Shown piece by piece: positions 1 to 9,670 of a stretch of DNA of 25,248 bases. The position numbers and the translations under genes were made by a program. The notes below the pieces were generated by a model that was not told where the DNA came from, made no database searches, and saw only the letters and a program-made list of their open reading frames with translations. The stretch is from positions 1 through 25,248 of the forward strand of contig JACVRA010000519.1 in assembly GCA_019828545.1 (NCBI GenBank), given 5' to 3'. The DNA comes from Paracamarosporium sp. OC-R06-R3. Lineage: Eukaryota > Ascomycota > Dothideomycetes > Pleosporales > Didymosphaeriaceae. Position 1 is the stretch's first letter. Every line of letters begins with the position of its first letter.

Positions 1-153
1 CGAATCCGCGCATCACGCGCACGGACACGGTACCGCACGTGCCTCTTCTTACCAAACAGGATCATGACTAGTAATTTCCAGGTTAATATGAACGCAGTGG
101 TGACTGCTTCGTGGGTAGCATCACGACTATCAAAACCTTAGAGAACGCTTGAG

Positions 154-501
154 ATGCCTATGCGTGACTGGATCTATACTAAATGCGAGTCACCGTATGT
201 TCGTTTTAGCCTACCAACAACTGAGCTCTTGGTGAACAGATTACCCCTCTGCCAATTACCGCGGGAATACGCATGTCACGAAATTCATTCAGCGCTTCTC
301 AAGCGAATACCGATCGATGCCATGCCTATTACTGAACCGGGTATGGCTTTTTCTGCCGTGTACTTTAGTCGCGGTTCTTCGAAGACGCGATACCAGCCCA
401 ATTCTCCGAGGATTATCTTCACTGGTATGACCACGTCGATGAGGTCGAATTTCGACCGAAGACGCAACCGTGGTCTTCTAACTCAAATCTTTGGGGGTTG
501 A
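154..501 (+). pseudogene. Unrecognised open frame, probably a gene fragment
   Basis: A 115-codon frame begins at an ATG (154) shortly after an in-frame stop and ends at TGA before position 502. The translation has the composition of a real protein: Trp, Cys, Tyr and Pro are spread along it, with an early stretch reading DWIYTKCESPYVRF. I do not recognise the family. It lies on the same strand as the DUF3638 relic that starts about 220 bases downstream, so it could be an upstream piece of that very large gene or an unrelated fragment. There is no signal peptide or membrane segment. No clear intron joins it to flanking sequence. Confidence 0.25.
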
Positions 502-719
502 ACAGAAGTGAAACGTCTTGGAGCTTGGTGAAAGGTGACGTTTTCCTCATCAGTGCTACGAGCAACGCTAGCTTTGTGCTTTAAAAATTCTTGCATCCGT
601 GGAGACTCATGCCAACATACATACGTGGTAAGATGCCGCAGCTAGCACGTTACCATTGACCTTCCTAGGCTACATATGGGATTCTACTTTAACTGTGGGC
701 AACCTGTTATTCTATCGCG

Positions 720-2130
720 GCATGATGGTTGACCTTGATCAACGTATTGGTAGTCTAATTTGACTTATCAATAAGCTTGTATCGAGGCACGCCGACGACA
801 TTCACAGTGTTACTTCCAGAAGGAAAAGACTTATACAAGTCTGCGTTTAAGCACGCAATTGCCACCGTACCTCCCGGCGTAGTCCTTCAAATGCATGATA
901 CCCTCGACCGACTGATCGATGATGAGAGTCTCCAGAGCAAGCTTGTTCTCTGCTATCTTCATGCCGTTACATCTCATCTCCTACCCAACATACTCACGGA
1001 GCGGACTGGCAATGGAGCGGCGTTATCTATTTTGCGCTTACAAGCGGTAGCGTCTTTTGGTCCTCTGACAAAAGCCAACCTGAGGATCTTGCAGCTCATT
1101 GTGAAGTTGACCCCGGTGCGAGATTATTATCCTTAGCATTGCAAGGTCATGCAGCGAGTCGATTGGGGTCAATGGCTTCATTCCATAGCACAACATCCGG
1201 AATTTCACTCAGCAGTACAGGCTCTTCTGGACCAAGCCTGTGAGGGCAGGCTTTTCCTTGATGGAGAGTGTCTACGTCGAACCCGTTAGACTGAATTTTG
1301 CACATCTTGGCCCACACAAAAGGGATGTGGTTCGGTATTCTGTCTTCTGGGTTGATGTATATGGAGCTGAGACTTATACACAAAACTTTGACGAAATTTA
1401 CCTTGCACGAGACAGATTTGCTCCACAAAGGAGCCGACAGTCCTTCATTGCAGTCAGTCTGATAGAAAGCGAATTTCTGGCTCTCAACGAGCGTATCGAT
1501 GCGGAGACGTTCCCACAATCGCTGCGCAATGTGCAATTTACAAATTGCTCAGTAGAAGGGCTTCCAGCACGATCTTTGACTCTCGATCACAGATATGATG
1601 GAACCTGGCTATACGAACCGTCGTGTTTCCTGCTAGAAATGTGGTGCAGGCTTCATCAATCTTTGTCATCATCGCGACCCAATAAACTCGATATCATGAC
1701 GTGGATCTTGATTGCTGCATTTGCAGAGTCTGCAGATGTTCATGTGGTTCACGCTCCTGCTGCTTTCTACAAAATTCCCGACCTAGCATCCATCACGATC
1801 CCTTCGGTAGCTTCTTCCGAGCTTTCATTAGGACATAATTCCACACTGGCAAGCATCAGAAGATTAGTGCAATGTGAGCGCCCATTCAAACACTCTGCGG
1901 AGGCGAAATCAGCTCGACACGAAGGAGAGTCTCAAAGAGAATGGTTTCTTGTAGTCGAGCTTTGATCAAGGCATAAGAGAGCGATATCAGCTGACCGAAA
2001 GCGCCAGCGGAGCCTGCGCTTGTAGCAGTCATGCGCGCACCATCTGGAGCACAAACTGAAGAGCGGCTCAATGTACTCTGTCAGGACTTGGCTGCTCAGG
2101 CTACCTGCTCCTATGAGAGGTGCACTAACC
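720..2130 (+). pseudogene. DUF3638/DUF3645 giant protein relic, upstream segment
   Basis: This is a decayed part of the very large (about 3,000 aa) fungal P-loop protein carrying Pfam domains DUF3638 and DUF3645. Its function is poorly known. Family-like blocks occur in order: KSAFKHAIATVPP, QMHDTLDRLIDD and YLHAVTSHLLPNILTERTG (777-1136), then after a stop at about 1135 the same frame continues with PEFHSAVQALLDQA. A one-base frame change near 1250 leads into YVEPVRLNFAHL through RRLVQCERPF (1240-1940). A short block reading EERLNVLCQDLAAQA follows at about 2059-2105. The match breaks at about 2120-2130, where the next family block is found on the opposite strand. Stops and frameshifts make it a pseudogene. 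The family assignment rests on remembered conserved blocks, not on a search. Confidence 0.7.
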
Positions 2131-2510
2131 TCCACGTATCCGATACAGCTAACGCAACCATAGGCACAATGACAGATGATTTGCCTCACCCATGTTCAAT
2201 TGCATGACTGAGTTGCTATCCTCTGGTAGGCTCCTCATTTGCTTTGCAATTTCTTCCTGGACTCCACGGATCGTAAGTCCACTTTCGGTCTCGGGAAGCA
2301 AAGTCTGGGGGGTCTAATGGTTCCAAATTTTTGTGATCTTGGTGACGTAACTCTGCTGCAAGGTCCTGTAGTTGTCCTGAGAGAGCAAGAAGCCGCTTAG
2401 TGTGATGAAGGTTAATAATGGCAAGAGCGTATTAAACGATCACTTTCTTCCAGGTCATTGGGAGCACGTCAAATAAATCTTTATGTAACTGCTGAAGCCA
2501 GAACATCAGT
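2120..2510 (-). pseudogene. DUF3638 P-loop block, inverted relative to the rest of the relic
   Basis: Read on the - strand this segment carries the ATPase-like core of DUF3638. In order from 2507 downward are FWLQQLHKDLFDVLP, an in-frame TAA, YALAIINLHHTKRLLALSG, a frame change, ETESGLTIRGVQEEIAKQM, and NSVMQLNMGE directly before the P-loop. One base appears to be missing right after MGE (about 2184). In the next frame the motif resumes as KSSVIVPMVALAVSDTWRLV and then loses similarity at about 2120. In the family this block lies between the upstream and downstream segments that surround it here, but those two are on the + strand, so the block has been inverted in place. Confidence 0.7.
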
Positions 2511-2735
2511 GTACGAGGAGGTTAGCATGTGATACAGACTCTCTGTCTGACAGTCTGTACTTATCGGGCATGTATTTCGCAAAAGCAGTGTCGACAAGTC
2601 TCAATGTTATCTTACAACGCTGTCACAGCTTCCACTACCGGGTAGGCTGTAACTTGTCGATCCGCGAGAAATGCGCAACTATCGCGCAAATTTGTAGCGT
2701 ATTCCCTTTTAAGTCCTTGAAACTCGCAGTTCTAA

Positions 2736-4133
2736 GAATGGGCCCTTCTTGAACTGAACTCTCCAAATCTGCAAGGGTTCATGTCGCTGAATGACGCTGA
2801 CCAGCTGATGCAACAAATCCTAATATCAAGATTAGGTGGCTCAAAATAAGCGTGAGCGACGCTGACCTCCTCGGCATGCCTCTACAGTTAAGATTGAGTT
2901 GCCTTCATCGATCGAGGTCGATCATGATGGAACAGGTAGATATCCTCGGGCGATGTATCGGATATGCTACTAGGTTCGATCACAGGTCATATCTGCCGGA
3001 CGGGTCTCTCTGGCCCTGCGGTTGCGCGACAGCCTCGAGCTGTCCAGGACTCCGTATATCGATGCATACGACATGCTCAAATTTCGAGAGGAAATATTTG
3101 AGGCCGAACTGTACAGAGTCAACTAGAGACGCCTTTTGCTCATTCGCGGCCTCATTGCATGTGGAGTTCTGCAGTTTCCCCTCGGATCGAAGCGTTGGAG
3201 GGACCTCGGAAAGCTCGGATGCCGAGCATCTCCTCAAAATTGTCAATACCATGGAACCATGGACTCACATAATTCTAGACGTGGGCGCCCGAAATCTGGA
3301 GCTAGATAATTACCAGTTCGCAAAGGCTTGGCTTCATATGGGCAGCATTAGCAAGGTTAAAGGTGCGGTCTATTTCAACGACAAAGATGAGCTTGCGGTC
3401 CTGGATCACGATGAACATGTCTAGCCACTTTAAAAATCTGCATCCACAAAGGTTCTCTATGGCTGCTTACTATACTTCGACGAAGCTCACACCCAAGGGA
3501 CGGATCTGAAGTTACCTCCGCTTTATCGCGCCGCAGTTACTCTAGGTGCAAGTACCACTAAAGATCGACTAGTTCAAGCATGCATTCCAAAGGAAATTCA
3601 AACTAGGATTCTAGGTTGCACCTCCAAGAGCTTGGGCTTTGGAATACAAGTGTCTGACGTTTCGAGATGGGCTGTTTTCGAACATGGGCCAATCTACGCC
3701 GAAGCATGCCGCTGTGGGCTTCTCGAGGGTATCGTTTCGAGAATCAAAAGCACCTGCGTGATGGAGTCTACACAATTTTACAGCAAGCAGAATCTTGAGG
3801 AAGAAGCGCAATATATCGGCCGCGCTCCTCGAGTGACATAAAATTATTATATTCTTAGGATGTATCTAACGATAACATCGAGCGGATCATCAGGCGATGC
3901 CAGGAATTTAAGGTAGCGAAGCTTGGGACAGCAGCCCTGCAGGAAGAGCAAAGGCACGAATTATCCCCGGAAATCGAAGAAGAGCGGGAGGTGCAAAGAG
4001 CAGCTCCAGCAGAGTCTGCACTTCATGAGCTCTATCCAGATCTTGTATCTCTCATTGAGACTTCGGAGATAATTCCTACCTCCAAAAGGATGGCGTACTC
4101 ATCCTCAAGCATGGCGTAGGGAGCCAGCGAGGT
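2736..4133 (+). pseudogene. DUF3638/DUF3645 giant protein relic, downstream segment
   Basis: This continues the same decayed gene on the + strand. Recognisable blocks are EWALLELNSPNLQGF (from 2736), LLLIRGLIACGVLQF then KRW (about 3130-3195), SDAEHLLKIVN and ILDVGARNLELDN (3210-3310), YFNDKDELAVLD (to 3423), then after a stop and frame change LLYFDEAHTQGTDLKLP with a DEAH box at 3479-3490, and YRAAVTLGASTTKDRLVQAC. The glycine-rich stretch that normally follows QAC is missing. SNDNIERIIRRCQEF and SPEIEEEREVQ follow at 3860-4000, and similarity fades after about 4130. The DEAH and TLGA blocks are characteristic of DUF3645. At least three frame changes, several stops and an internal deletion (after KRW) rule out function. 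Confidence 0.7.
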
Positions 4134-4139
4134 CCGCTA

Positions 4140-4640
4140 GAAGAGCATCTCAGCTTGACCATCCATATGTCTTCGGGCGTAATCGCTGGGCATCCTCGCT
4201 TCCTAGATGAAGAAGACGCTAACGTCGCTGACGAGGTGATCCAGTCGCATGCAGCCCGTCTTTACATCACCCATCCTGTAGGTGAGTGCGTACGCCGTCT
4301 TGCATGATGTCCGCAAAGGCAAAAACACCACTCACAAAGTCTGGACTTGCCATTCGCAAGGTTGTCAGCTGATTTGTTCGGCACCTGCGGCCTGGCGGTG
4401 GGGGAATAATTCACCTGGAATGATGGGCTATTTACTCTTGCTCGCGTGCAATGCACTTTCCCACCGTTCAAGGGCCAGCGTCTCCAATCCAGCCCCGACG
4501 ATTCCCTCGAAGTGTCCGTAAAAGGCGACAATACCCTCGTCTCCCACCTGCTCTTGCTTAGCCTAGCCGTTTCTATCTCTTTCTTTTTTAGGATCTCAAG
4601 ATTGTATAGTTGTCGACTTTGGCGCCTTCGCACAGTGCGC
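4140..4640. other. Stretch without a convincing gene
   Basis: Open frames here are short, overlap on both strands and show no recognisable blocks. The left part may be the badly decayed 3' end of the DUF3638/DUF3645 relic. The right part may hold the eroded 3' end of the - strand relic that follows, because a - strand reading near 4640-4790 contains a CSKC pair. Confidence 0.3.
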
Positions 4641-4851
4641 TTGCAAGTTCCTATATACGTTAGATAGCAATAGGGTGGTGTTTAGACGCGTTCCCACAGA
4701 GCATTTGCTACACGCAAAGTGCGCACGCTTGACACGCTCAACAAGGACACAAGCGGGCGGGAGAGATAAGATACTGCTGATCGTGGAAGACGTCAGCTAC
4801 GCATTCGTACCCCCATCAGGAGCGACACCTCTAGCGACATCTCCAGCGATA

Positions 4852-5736
4852 TCATTCCTGCGCTCTTGCGCGCTCCGCGGCGAGAAGGGCGTATGGCGAC
4901 CAAAGCGAGTCCAAAGGGCACGCCGTACTCTGATCCAGGGGGTGAGGGAACGCCTGACGCACCTGGAAGACGGTGAGGCTAGGGTGTGTCCCCGGGCCGC
5001 AGGAGCGCACGACGTCTTGGTGGAGCATGTCCAAGCTCCTGACTTTGTAGCGCTCGAGATGCTGGCACCGAGCGTCTCGGCCGCCTCGATCATCTTCCTA
5101 CCACATCTCCCTCACGTTGTCCAGCCGGTGTTCAGGATCCGCCCCCAAGGAAGTCCTTTTCCGACTCGGCCAGCGACCGACGATGCGTTCGTAATCGGCA
5201 ACAGAGGCGAGGTAGAACGACTTAGGCGTCATCATAACGACGTGCGACTCGGGGGAACCGCGTATGTTCGGTACTGCCTGTCGGAGACGAAATGGAAGCT
5301 GTGCAGTAGCGCACGTCCGAGCTGCGCTCAGAGTGGAGATGGAAATTGCTGGCGACGAGGCGGAGCTAGTGGGAGCGGAAGCTGGCGCGAGTAGCGTCGC
5401 TCTACGCGAAGTCCATGTAGAGAATGGCCAGATACATAGGCCTGCGCCTGCGTTAATCGGGCAGAGAGACGCACTTTGTAGACGGGTCTGCGACTCTAGA
5501 TCCGTCTTCTCATGGTTGCTGCTGTTGCAGCTAGGCAGGTGCCAGAACCAGCCGCTGCATTTGTCGGCTGACGGTTCGTTTAGTGCGAGCGCCAGGGCCC
5601 TATTCGGCGTGAGCTTCGGGCTGTTCGTGCCGTCAAAGTTGCAGTCGGGATCGAAGGCTAGACGGAGGAAGGCGTCGATGTCGTCGGCCCACTATCCTTG
5701 ATAGGCGACGATGGCCTGGCTAGGTAATCTTGGCAT
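4852..5736 (-). pseudogene. Unrecognised GC-rich protein gene with two in-frame stops
   Basis: Read on the - strand, one frame runs for 885 bases from an ATG (5736-5734) to a TGA (4854-4852) with only two internal TAG codons. The first follows the N-terminal MPRLPSQAIVAYQG. The second follows RLDNVREMW. Both could have been CAG (Gln) before a C-to-T change. Between them the protein is rich in Pro, Ser, Ala and Trp, with FWHLPSCN and TWTSRRATLLAP motifs and a Ser/Ala/Pro-rich linker. The last third reads LDMLHQDVVRSCGPGTH and ends in YALLAAERARAQE. I do not recognise the family; the style resembles repeated hypothetical proteins common in Dothideomycetes. A + strand frame over the same bases is long only because the DNA is GC-rich. 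Confidence 0.5.
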
Positions 5737-6016
5737 ATGACACATCCTCCCTTCCTGTATTCAATACAGTATTTGTGTTTTGTGGTCTCGTACCGTTGAG
5801 GGATGTTGAGGAACGCTATTACTGCCAGCCAACTCAACGTACGAAGATCGAATCAATTCTAGGACGTAGGAGGAGTAACTTCTTGATACAGTGATGCTTT
5901 TCATTGTCGTTTCAGCAGAACTAGACGTCGTTGTCGTTTCTTGTTGCTGGTAGTAGGGTCATTTTTGTTTTGATATCGAATTACTACACTCGGGGGCAGC
6001 TATTAGCCTTCCGGCT

Positions 6017-6199
6017 CTAACGAGTTCCCTTCTTCCTCTCCTTCTCCTCCTTTGACTCCGCACGGGCATCTACAAAGTGCGAGCATTGCTTACCGCTCAG
6101 CCGACAGGCAGCACACTGGTTGCTCACTTTGCGTCCGCCAGGAATTGCTTCCTGACGGTAAAGGCGACAGGTGCGGTAAGCCTCCTCCGCCTCTATACC
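6017..6199 (-). pseudogene. Cys- and Lys/Glu-rich C-terminal fragment
   Basis: A 60-codon - strand frame starts after a TAG (6202-6200) and ends at TAG (6019-6017). It reads from EAYRTCRLYRQE to CAACRLSGKQCSHF and finishes in a charged tail, KEEKERKKGTR. The CxxC...GKxC spacing resembles a small zinc-binding or Zn2Cys6-like patch, but it is too short to assign. It lies about 280 bases upstream, in - strand terms, of the ATG of the 4852-5736 relic, so it may be the end of a neighbouring copy or part of the same decayed locus. The CT-rich run on the + strand at 6030-6060 is simply the codons of the charged tail. Confidence 0.35.
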
Positions 6200-7647
6200 C
6201 TATTTCTCACCCGCTATGAGCTAGGCATGAGTACGATGCCGCAACTATATATACTATTAGCATAATTCTGTAAAGTATAAAGCGTGCGCAGGTAGGCGTA
6301 TTTCCAGGACCAAATCTAGATCACGTGCGCAGATGGGCGCATTTCCAGGACTACACCTTAATTATAATGGGAGAACACAGTTTGCACCGTGATGGATGAT
6401 AAGGGTTAACGTCCTCAGACTGTTCACCATGGACATGCTCTTGCTTTGCCTAATATAGAACGCACTATAAATGCTACAAAATTCGTCATAGGATATGTAA
6501 ATTTGATAGGAGTTACAAGATATTGAAGGTCATAAGATAACGGTCTAGCCACATGGATCCTCGCCAGTCATTGAGCTTCAAGAAGTTGATGGTCCAGAAT
6601 AAGAGTAATAAACGAGATAGGCAGGCAGGCGATCTGTACCTTCGTATAATGCTAGCGCCACGTGGCCATGGCAGTTGCCTTCAACAGTCCTCCTATCTAG
6701 TATAGAATAGAGAAAGTATGTACGTGAGCTATGAAAATGGCAAACAAAAAACTGGACAGATGGCCGATCGTGTTACAATCGCTTGCACTTGTAGTTTCTG
6801 CTTTGTTCAAGCCGCTCGGCTTTCATCCCACGCTGACTCTACCTCGTTCGTCACACACCTTTCCCAGATAGCTCTAGATCTGGTCGCTTCAGTTCCTGCT
6901 CGTTACGCTTGCAAAAATATAACGTCACTAACTCAGATTCAACTACTAGGCAATTAGAGTGCTTCGGATTCAATATTTGGCTATTTTTCACTGTGGAGGC
7001 ATGATATGCTTCCGCACTGAAATCATGCTACAGATCCTTGCTATCGAAGAACAGGACAAACTGGCACTTCACATTTCAAGGATTTTGTGAACTGGAGCAT
7101 GCTCCTAACCTTTGGATGTCTGACTTGTCAACGCTTTAAAAAGAATTCAGACAAGCATTGAAAGCAGCTCCTCGATGGTGTTTGGGTCTGAATCATCATA
7201 GCTTCCTTTAGTCGCGGCCAGCGCTCATTATGTTCAAGTAGCTGCTTCGAACACGGCGGTGTTGGTCGTTCCCTAGAATACGCAGGAGAGCAGTACACCA
7301 TCTTGAGTGTACACCGGGAGAATCCAAAAACGGCGGTCCTGATGGAACTGCGCAACTTAGACAGGCGTGACTCTAAGTGGAGACTAGCTAGTGCGCCTGA
7401 AGCCGATGCTGTAACAAGGCTGGGGACTAACTGATCATATCAAGCCTCAGGGGCTCAGTTGAGCTATGATCGTCAGGAGCTCAAACGTGTAGGATCTTGG
7501 CAACACAGATTAGGTCAACCTATATAGCCAGCTCCTAGCTGTAGGTAGCTTAGTAGCTTTTCTGTATCCTTTCGTACCAGGCCTATAGGTATTCAATTCA
7601 TCCAAGGTTATTTCTCTACACGCACTCCCATATGCCTCTGCATCAAG
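6200..7647. other. Gene-poor stretch with a short direct repeat
   Basis: No frame here has recognisable protein blocks. The only clear structure is a pair of 28-bp near-identical copies at 6283-6310 and 6324-6351, listed separately. Base composition is ordinary, and CpA and TpG are present, so the stretch is not obviously RIP-mutated. Confidence 0.4.
6283..6351. repeat. 28-bp imperfect direct repeat, 41-bp period
   Basis: Copy 1 (6283-6310) and copy 2 (6324-6351) both start CGTGCGCAG and end TTTCCAGGAC. They differ at three positions. The 13-base spacer is unrelated. The pair could be a binding-site duplication or the remnant of a longer tandem array. Confidence 0.7.
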
Positions 7648-7929
7648 TCACACCGAATCTGGAGCCTTGATTACCTGCGCTGATACAGTTTGGAATAAAC
7701 GTGCATTTACACTAAGCATGTTGTTTAAGCGAATGATGTCCATAGATAATATATAAGAGAAGGCACTTACATATCTGCCTTCATTGCATCGGCACAGTTG
7801 TTCGCCAGCGGAGGTGCAAAAAGTCCCACTTGCACAGTCTCTTTTAGTCAAGAGGTCTACTAAGTGGTCGGCCATAGACACGTTGGTCAGAGGATCTGTA
7901 GGGATAGCTATAATAATGCTGAGCTTCAT
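7648..7929 (-). CDS. Possible small secreted cysteine-containing protein
   Basis: The - strand ATG at 7929 opens a frame beginning MKLSIIIAI, a weak signal-peptide-like start. A Lys-Arg pair then precedes a short Cys-bearing region (CASGTFC and LCRC). A consensus GTAAGT donor follows codon 53 (7770-7765), and an acceptor GCGCAG ends at 7675. The 96-base intron is a multiple of three with no stop, so spliced and unspliced forms both end at the TGA at 7650-7648 (61 or 93 aa). The hydrophobic segment is interrupted by Pro and Asp, so the signal peptide is doubtful. It could be a decayed effector-like gene or a chance frame; no family is recognised. Confidence 0.35.
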   Translation of the reverse strand: MKLSIIIAIPTDPLTNVSMADHLVDLLTKRDCASGTFCTSAGEQLCRCNEGRYVSAFSYILSMDIIRLNNMLSVNARLFQTVSAQVIKAPDSV

Positions 7930-8032
7930 TATAACAAAGGAGGTTAGTTGTATGTTTCGAATGGTTCCCAGATTGTAGCAGCGTAAAGATGTGTGAATGC
8001 TGGACCCTAAGTGGTGTGGTATAGAAATACAC

Positions 8033-9670
8033 TAACGCAGTTGATCTTTATAGCCAGTCGCTCAACCCTACGGAGCTCTAGTTCACCCGCCCCGCAAGAT
8101 AGTCTGTAGGAATAACATAATCATGAATCGTGCTAAAGTCCGTGTACATACAGAACGAGTTACTGGTGGCGTTAATTTCATTGGGACAGAAATCATTTTA
8201 TACCCACAGGTGATATGCGAAGTAGAGATTGGTGGGTTACAACGGGTAACCTACCATAGGTTACATCGTGGGGAAGTCATGCTGGAATAGGGATCGCTGT
8301 TTTTAATCATGAATTGCAGATGGCTGTTACAGTCGATTCCGGTTATTAAAACGAGAATTCTATGATATGCCCAAGAGCCTCAACTCTAAAAATCACTATA
8401 TAATAGGTAATTATTAACAATTCTTACAAGTTAAGCTAATTGGAATAATAAGATTGTCACTTCAAAAGGTTGGAAAAGGATTTGAACTCTCACGGGTTCC
8501 CTCGGAGTTAACGAGACACTGTATCTGTAGGATTTTTACTGTTCAAGGTAGCACTAATCACAACATGATTATTTGTATGAAGTGGTGTTTAGCGGCTCAG
8601 CGAACTGCCGTGCTCCGACGCGCTGGCTTACTCAATATTGGGGGTTTGAGATTCGACTGCAAATTCTTGCCATCTAATTGGTTGGTAAAGGTCGGTGTAA
8701 AGGTTAATGTAAAGTCGGATCCGACCTCTTTTCCCCACGGAATGCGCCCGCACTCGCTGAATGTTAAAGAGAAAATCGCCCAAAACGCCGTTCGCAGCCG
8801 GGTCCCACTACTCAACCCCTAGCGGCTGCTGCGCAGTTTTTCTACGAAAAAAGCCGTGCTACCCACGGCCCTACGGGCTCAATGCAACAAAATCCTGCTA
8901 CTCATCCAGATTCATCAAAAACGCTTCTTTTAAACCAAATAAATTGCCTAAAAATACGAAACAGGTTTCTATTTACACTCGCGAGTGTCAGATCACTGAG
9001 AAAAGTATTGTAGAGTTATCAACGTTGGCGCGGCCCAACGTACGCGCATACTGTCGCGATCGTAATATCGAGCACCTTAATCAATATTGCTTATTTTATA
9101 GACAAGTTTGCTTAGGAGCCTTACAAGTAGTTTTTTAGGTTTAAAATACGACACGTCTAGGATATTCTTACTCTAGGTTATCGTGGTATAGTATCGAATG
9201 AATCGTAGATCGCGCTTTCAAGAACTAAAACAACTGATAACTACCTACGTACCCATAACTGCGGGCAAGGCCCACGCGGCCGGGCCAAGTGGACATCTAC
9301 CCAACTTAAGCTCTTCTTTGTCTGTCCTCTTCGAACTTCAGAGTAAGGCAGCTTACATTATTATGTAGCACGGACTGATAAGGAGCTTCTACTAGATTTT
9401 GGTTCTTCCAGTCGTGGTTCACAAATCCGCCCCCCACCTCAGAAAGCCAAGGCCAATAAAGCCTGCAGAAGAAGGCAAACGGCCCCTTTTCTGGCTCTCT
9501 GTTTTATATTGCATCTCTTCCGTTACTGGTTTTGAGCATTCTGGGCAGGCAGACTGATGTATATCGCCAGTACCCGAGAATTTGGTTTCTCCGGCCGGTT
9601 ATTATTTCAGTTAGGTTCGTATACGAAACATCGTGGTGATACTTAATTCTAAGCGCTGGAGAAATTTAGC
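8033..9670. other. Gene-poor stretch with inverted repeats
   Basis: An open frame at 8761-9138 (+) ends in VCLGALQVVF and has plausible composition but no recognisable blocks. At 8235-8264 the sequence can form two alternative hairpins, listed separately. Around 8690-8735, repeats of GTAAAG flank the 12-bp palindrome GTCGGATCCGAC (8714-8725); this resembles the terminal sequence of a DNA transposon, but no matching partner end was seen. Confidence 0.3.
8235..8264. repeat. Overlapping inverted repeats (two alternative hairpins)
   Basis: GGTTAC (8235-8240) can pair with GTAACC (8246-8251). The same GTAACCT (8246-8252) can instead pair with AGGTTAC (8258-8264) across a 5-base loop. The two stems exclude each other. 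No gene boundary nearby suggests a role. Confidence 0.6.

Noticed and set aside
4675..5394. 239-codon + strand frame in the GC-rich region
   Set aside because: The - strand frame over the same bases stays protein-like over a longer span; the + frame is a shadow of GC-rich sequence.
5264..5701. 145-codon + strand frame
   Set aside because: It lies opposite the more protein-like - strand relic (4852-5736) and shows no motifs.
8466..8500. tRNA-like 3' half on the - strand (GAGAGTTCAAATCC)
   Set aside because: The T-arm has an A:C mismatch and weak pairing, no matching 5' acceptor strand or anticodon arm was found, so it is not a supported tRNA gene.
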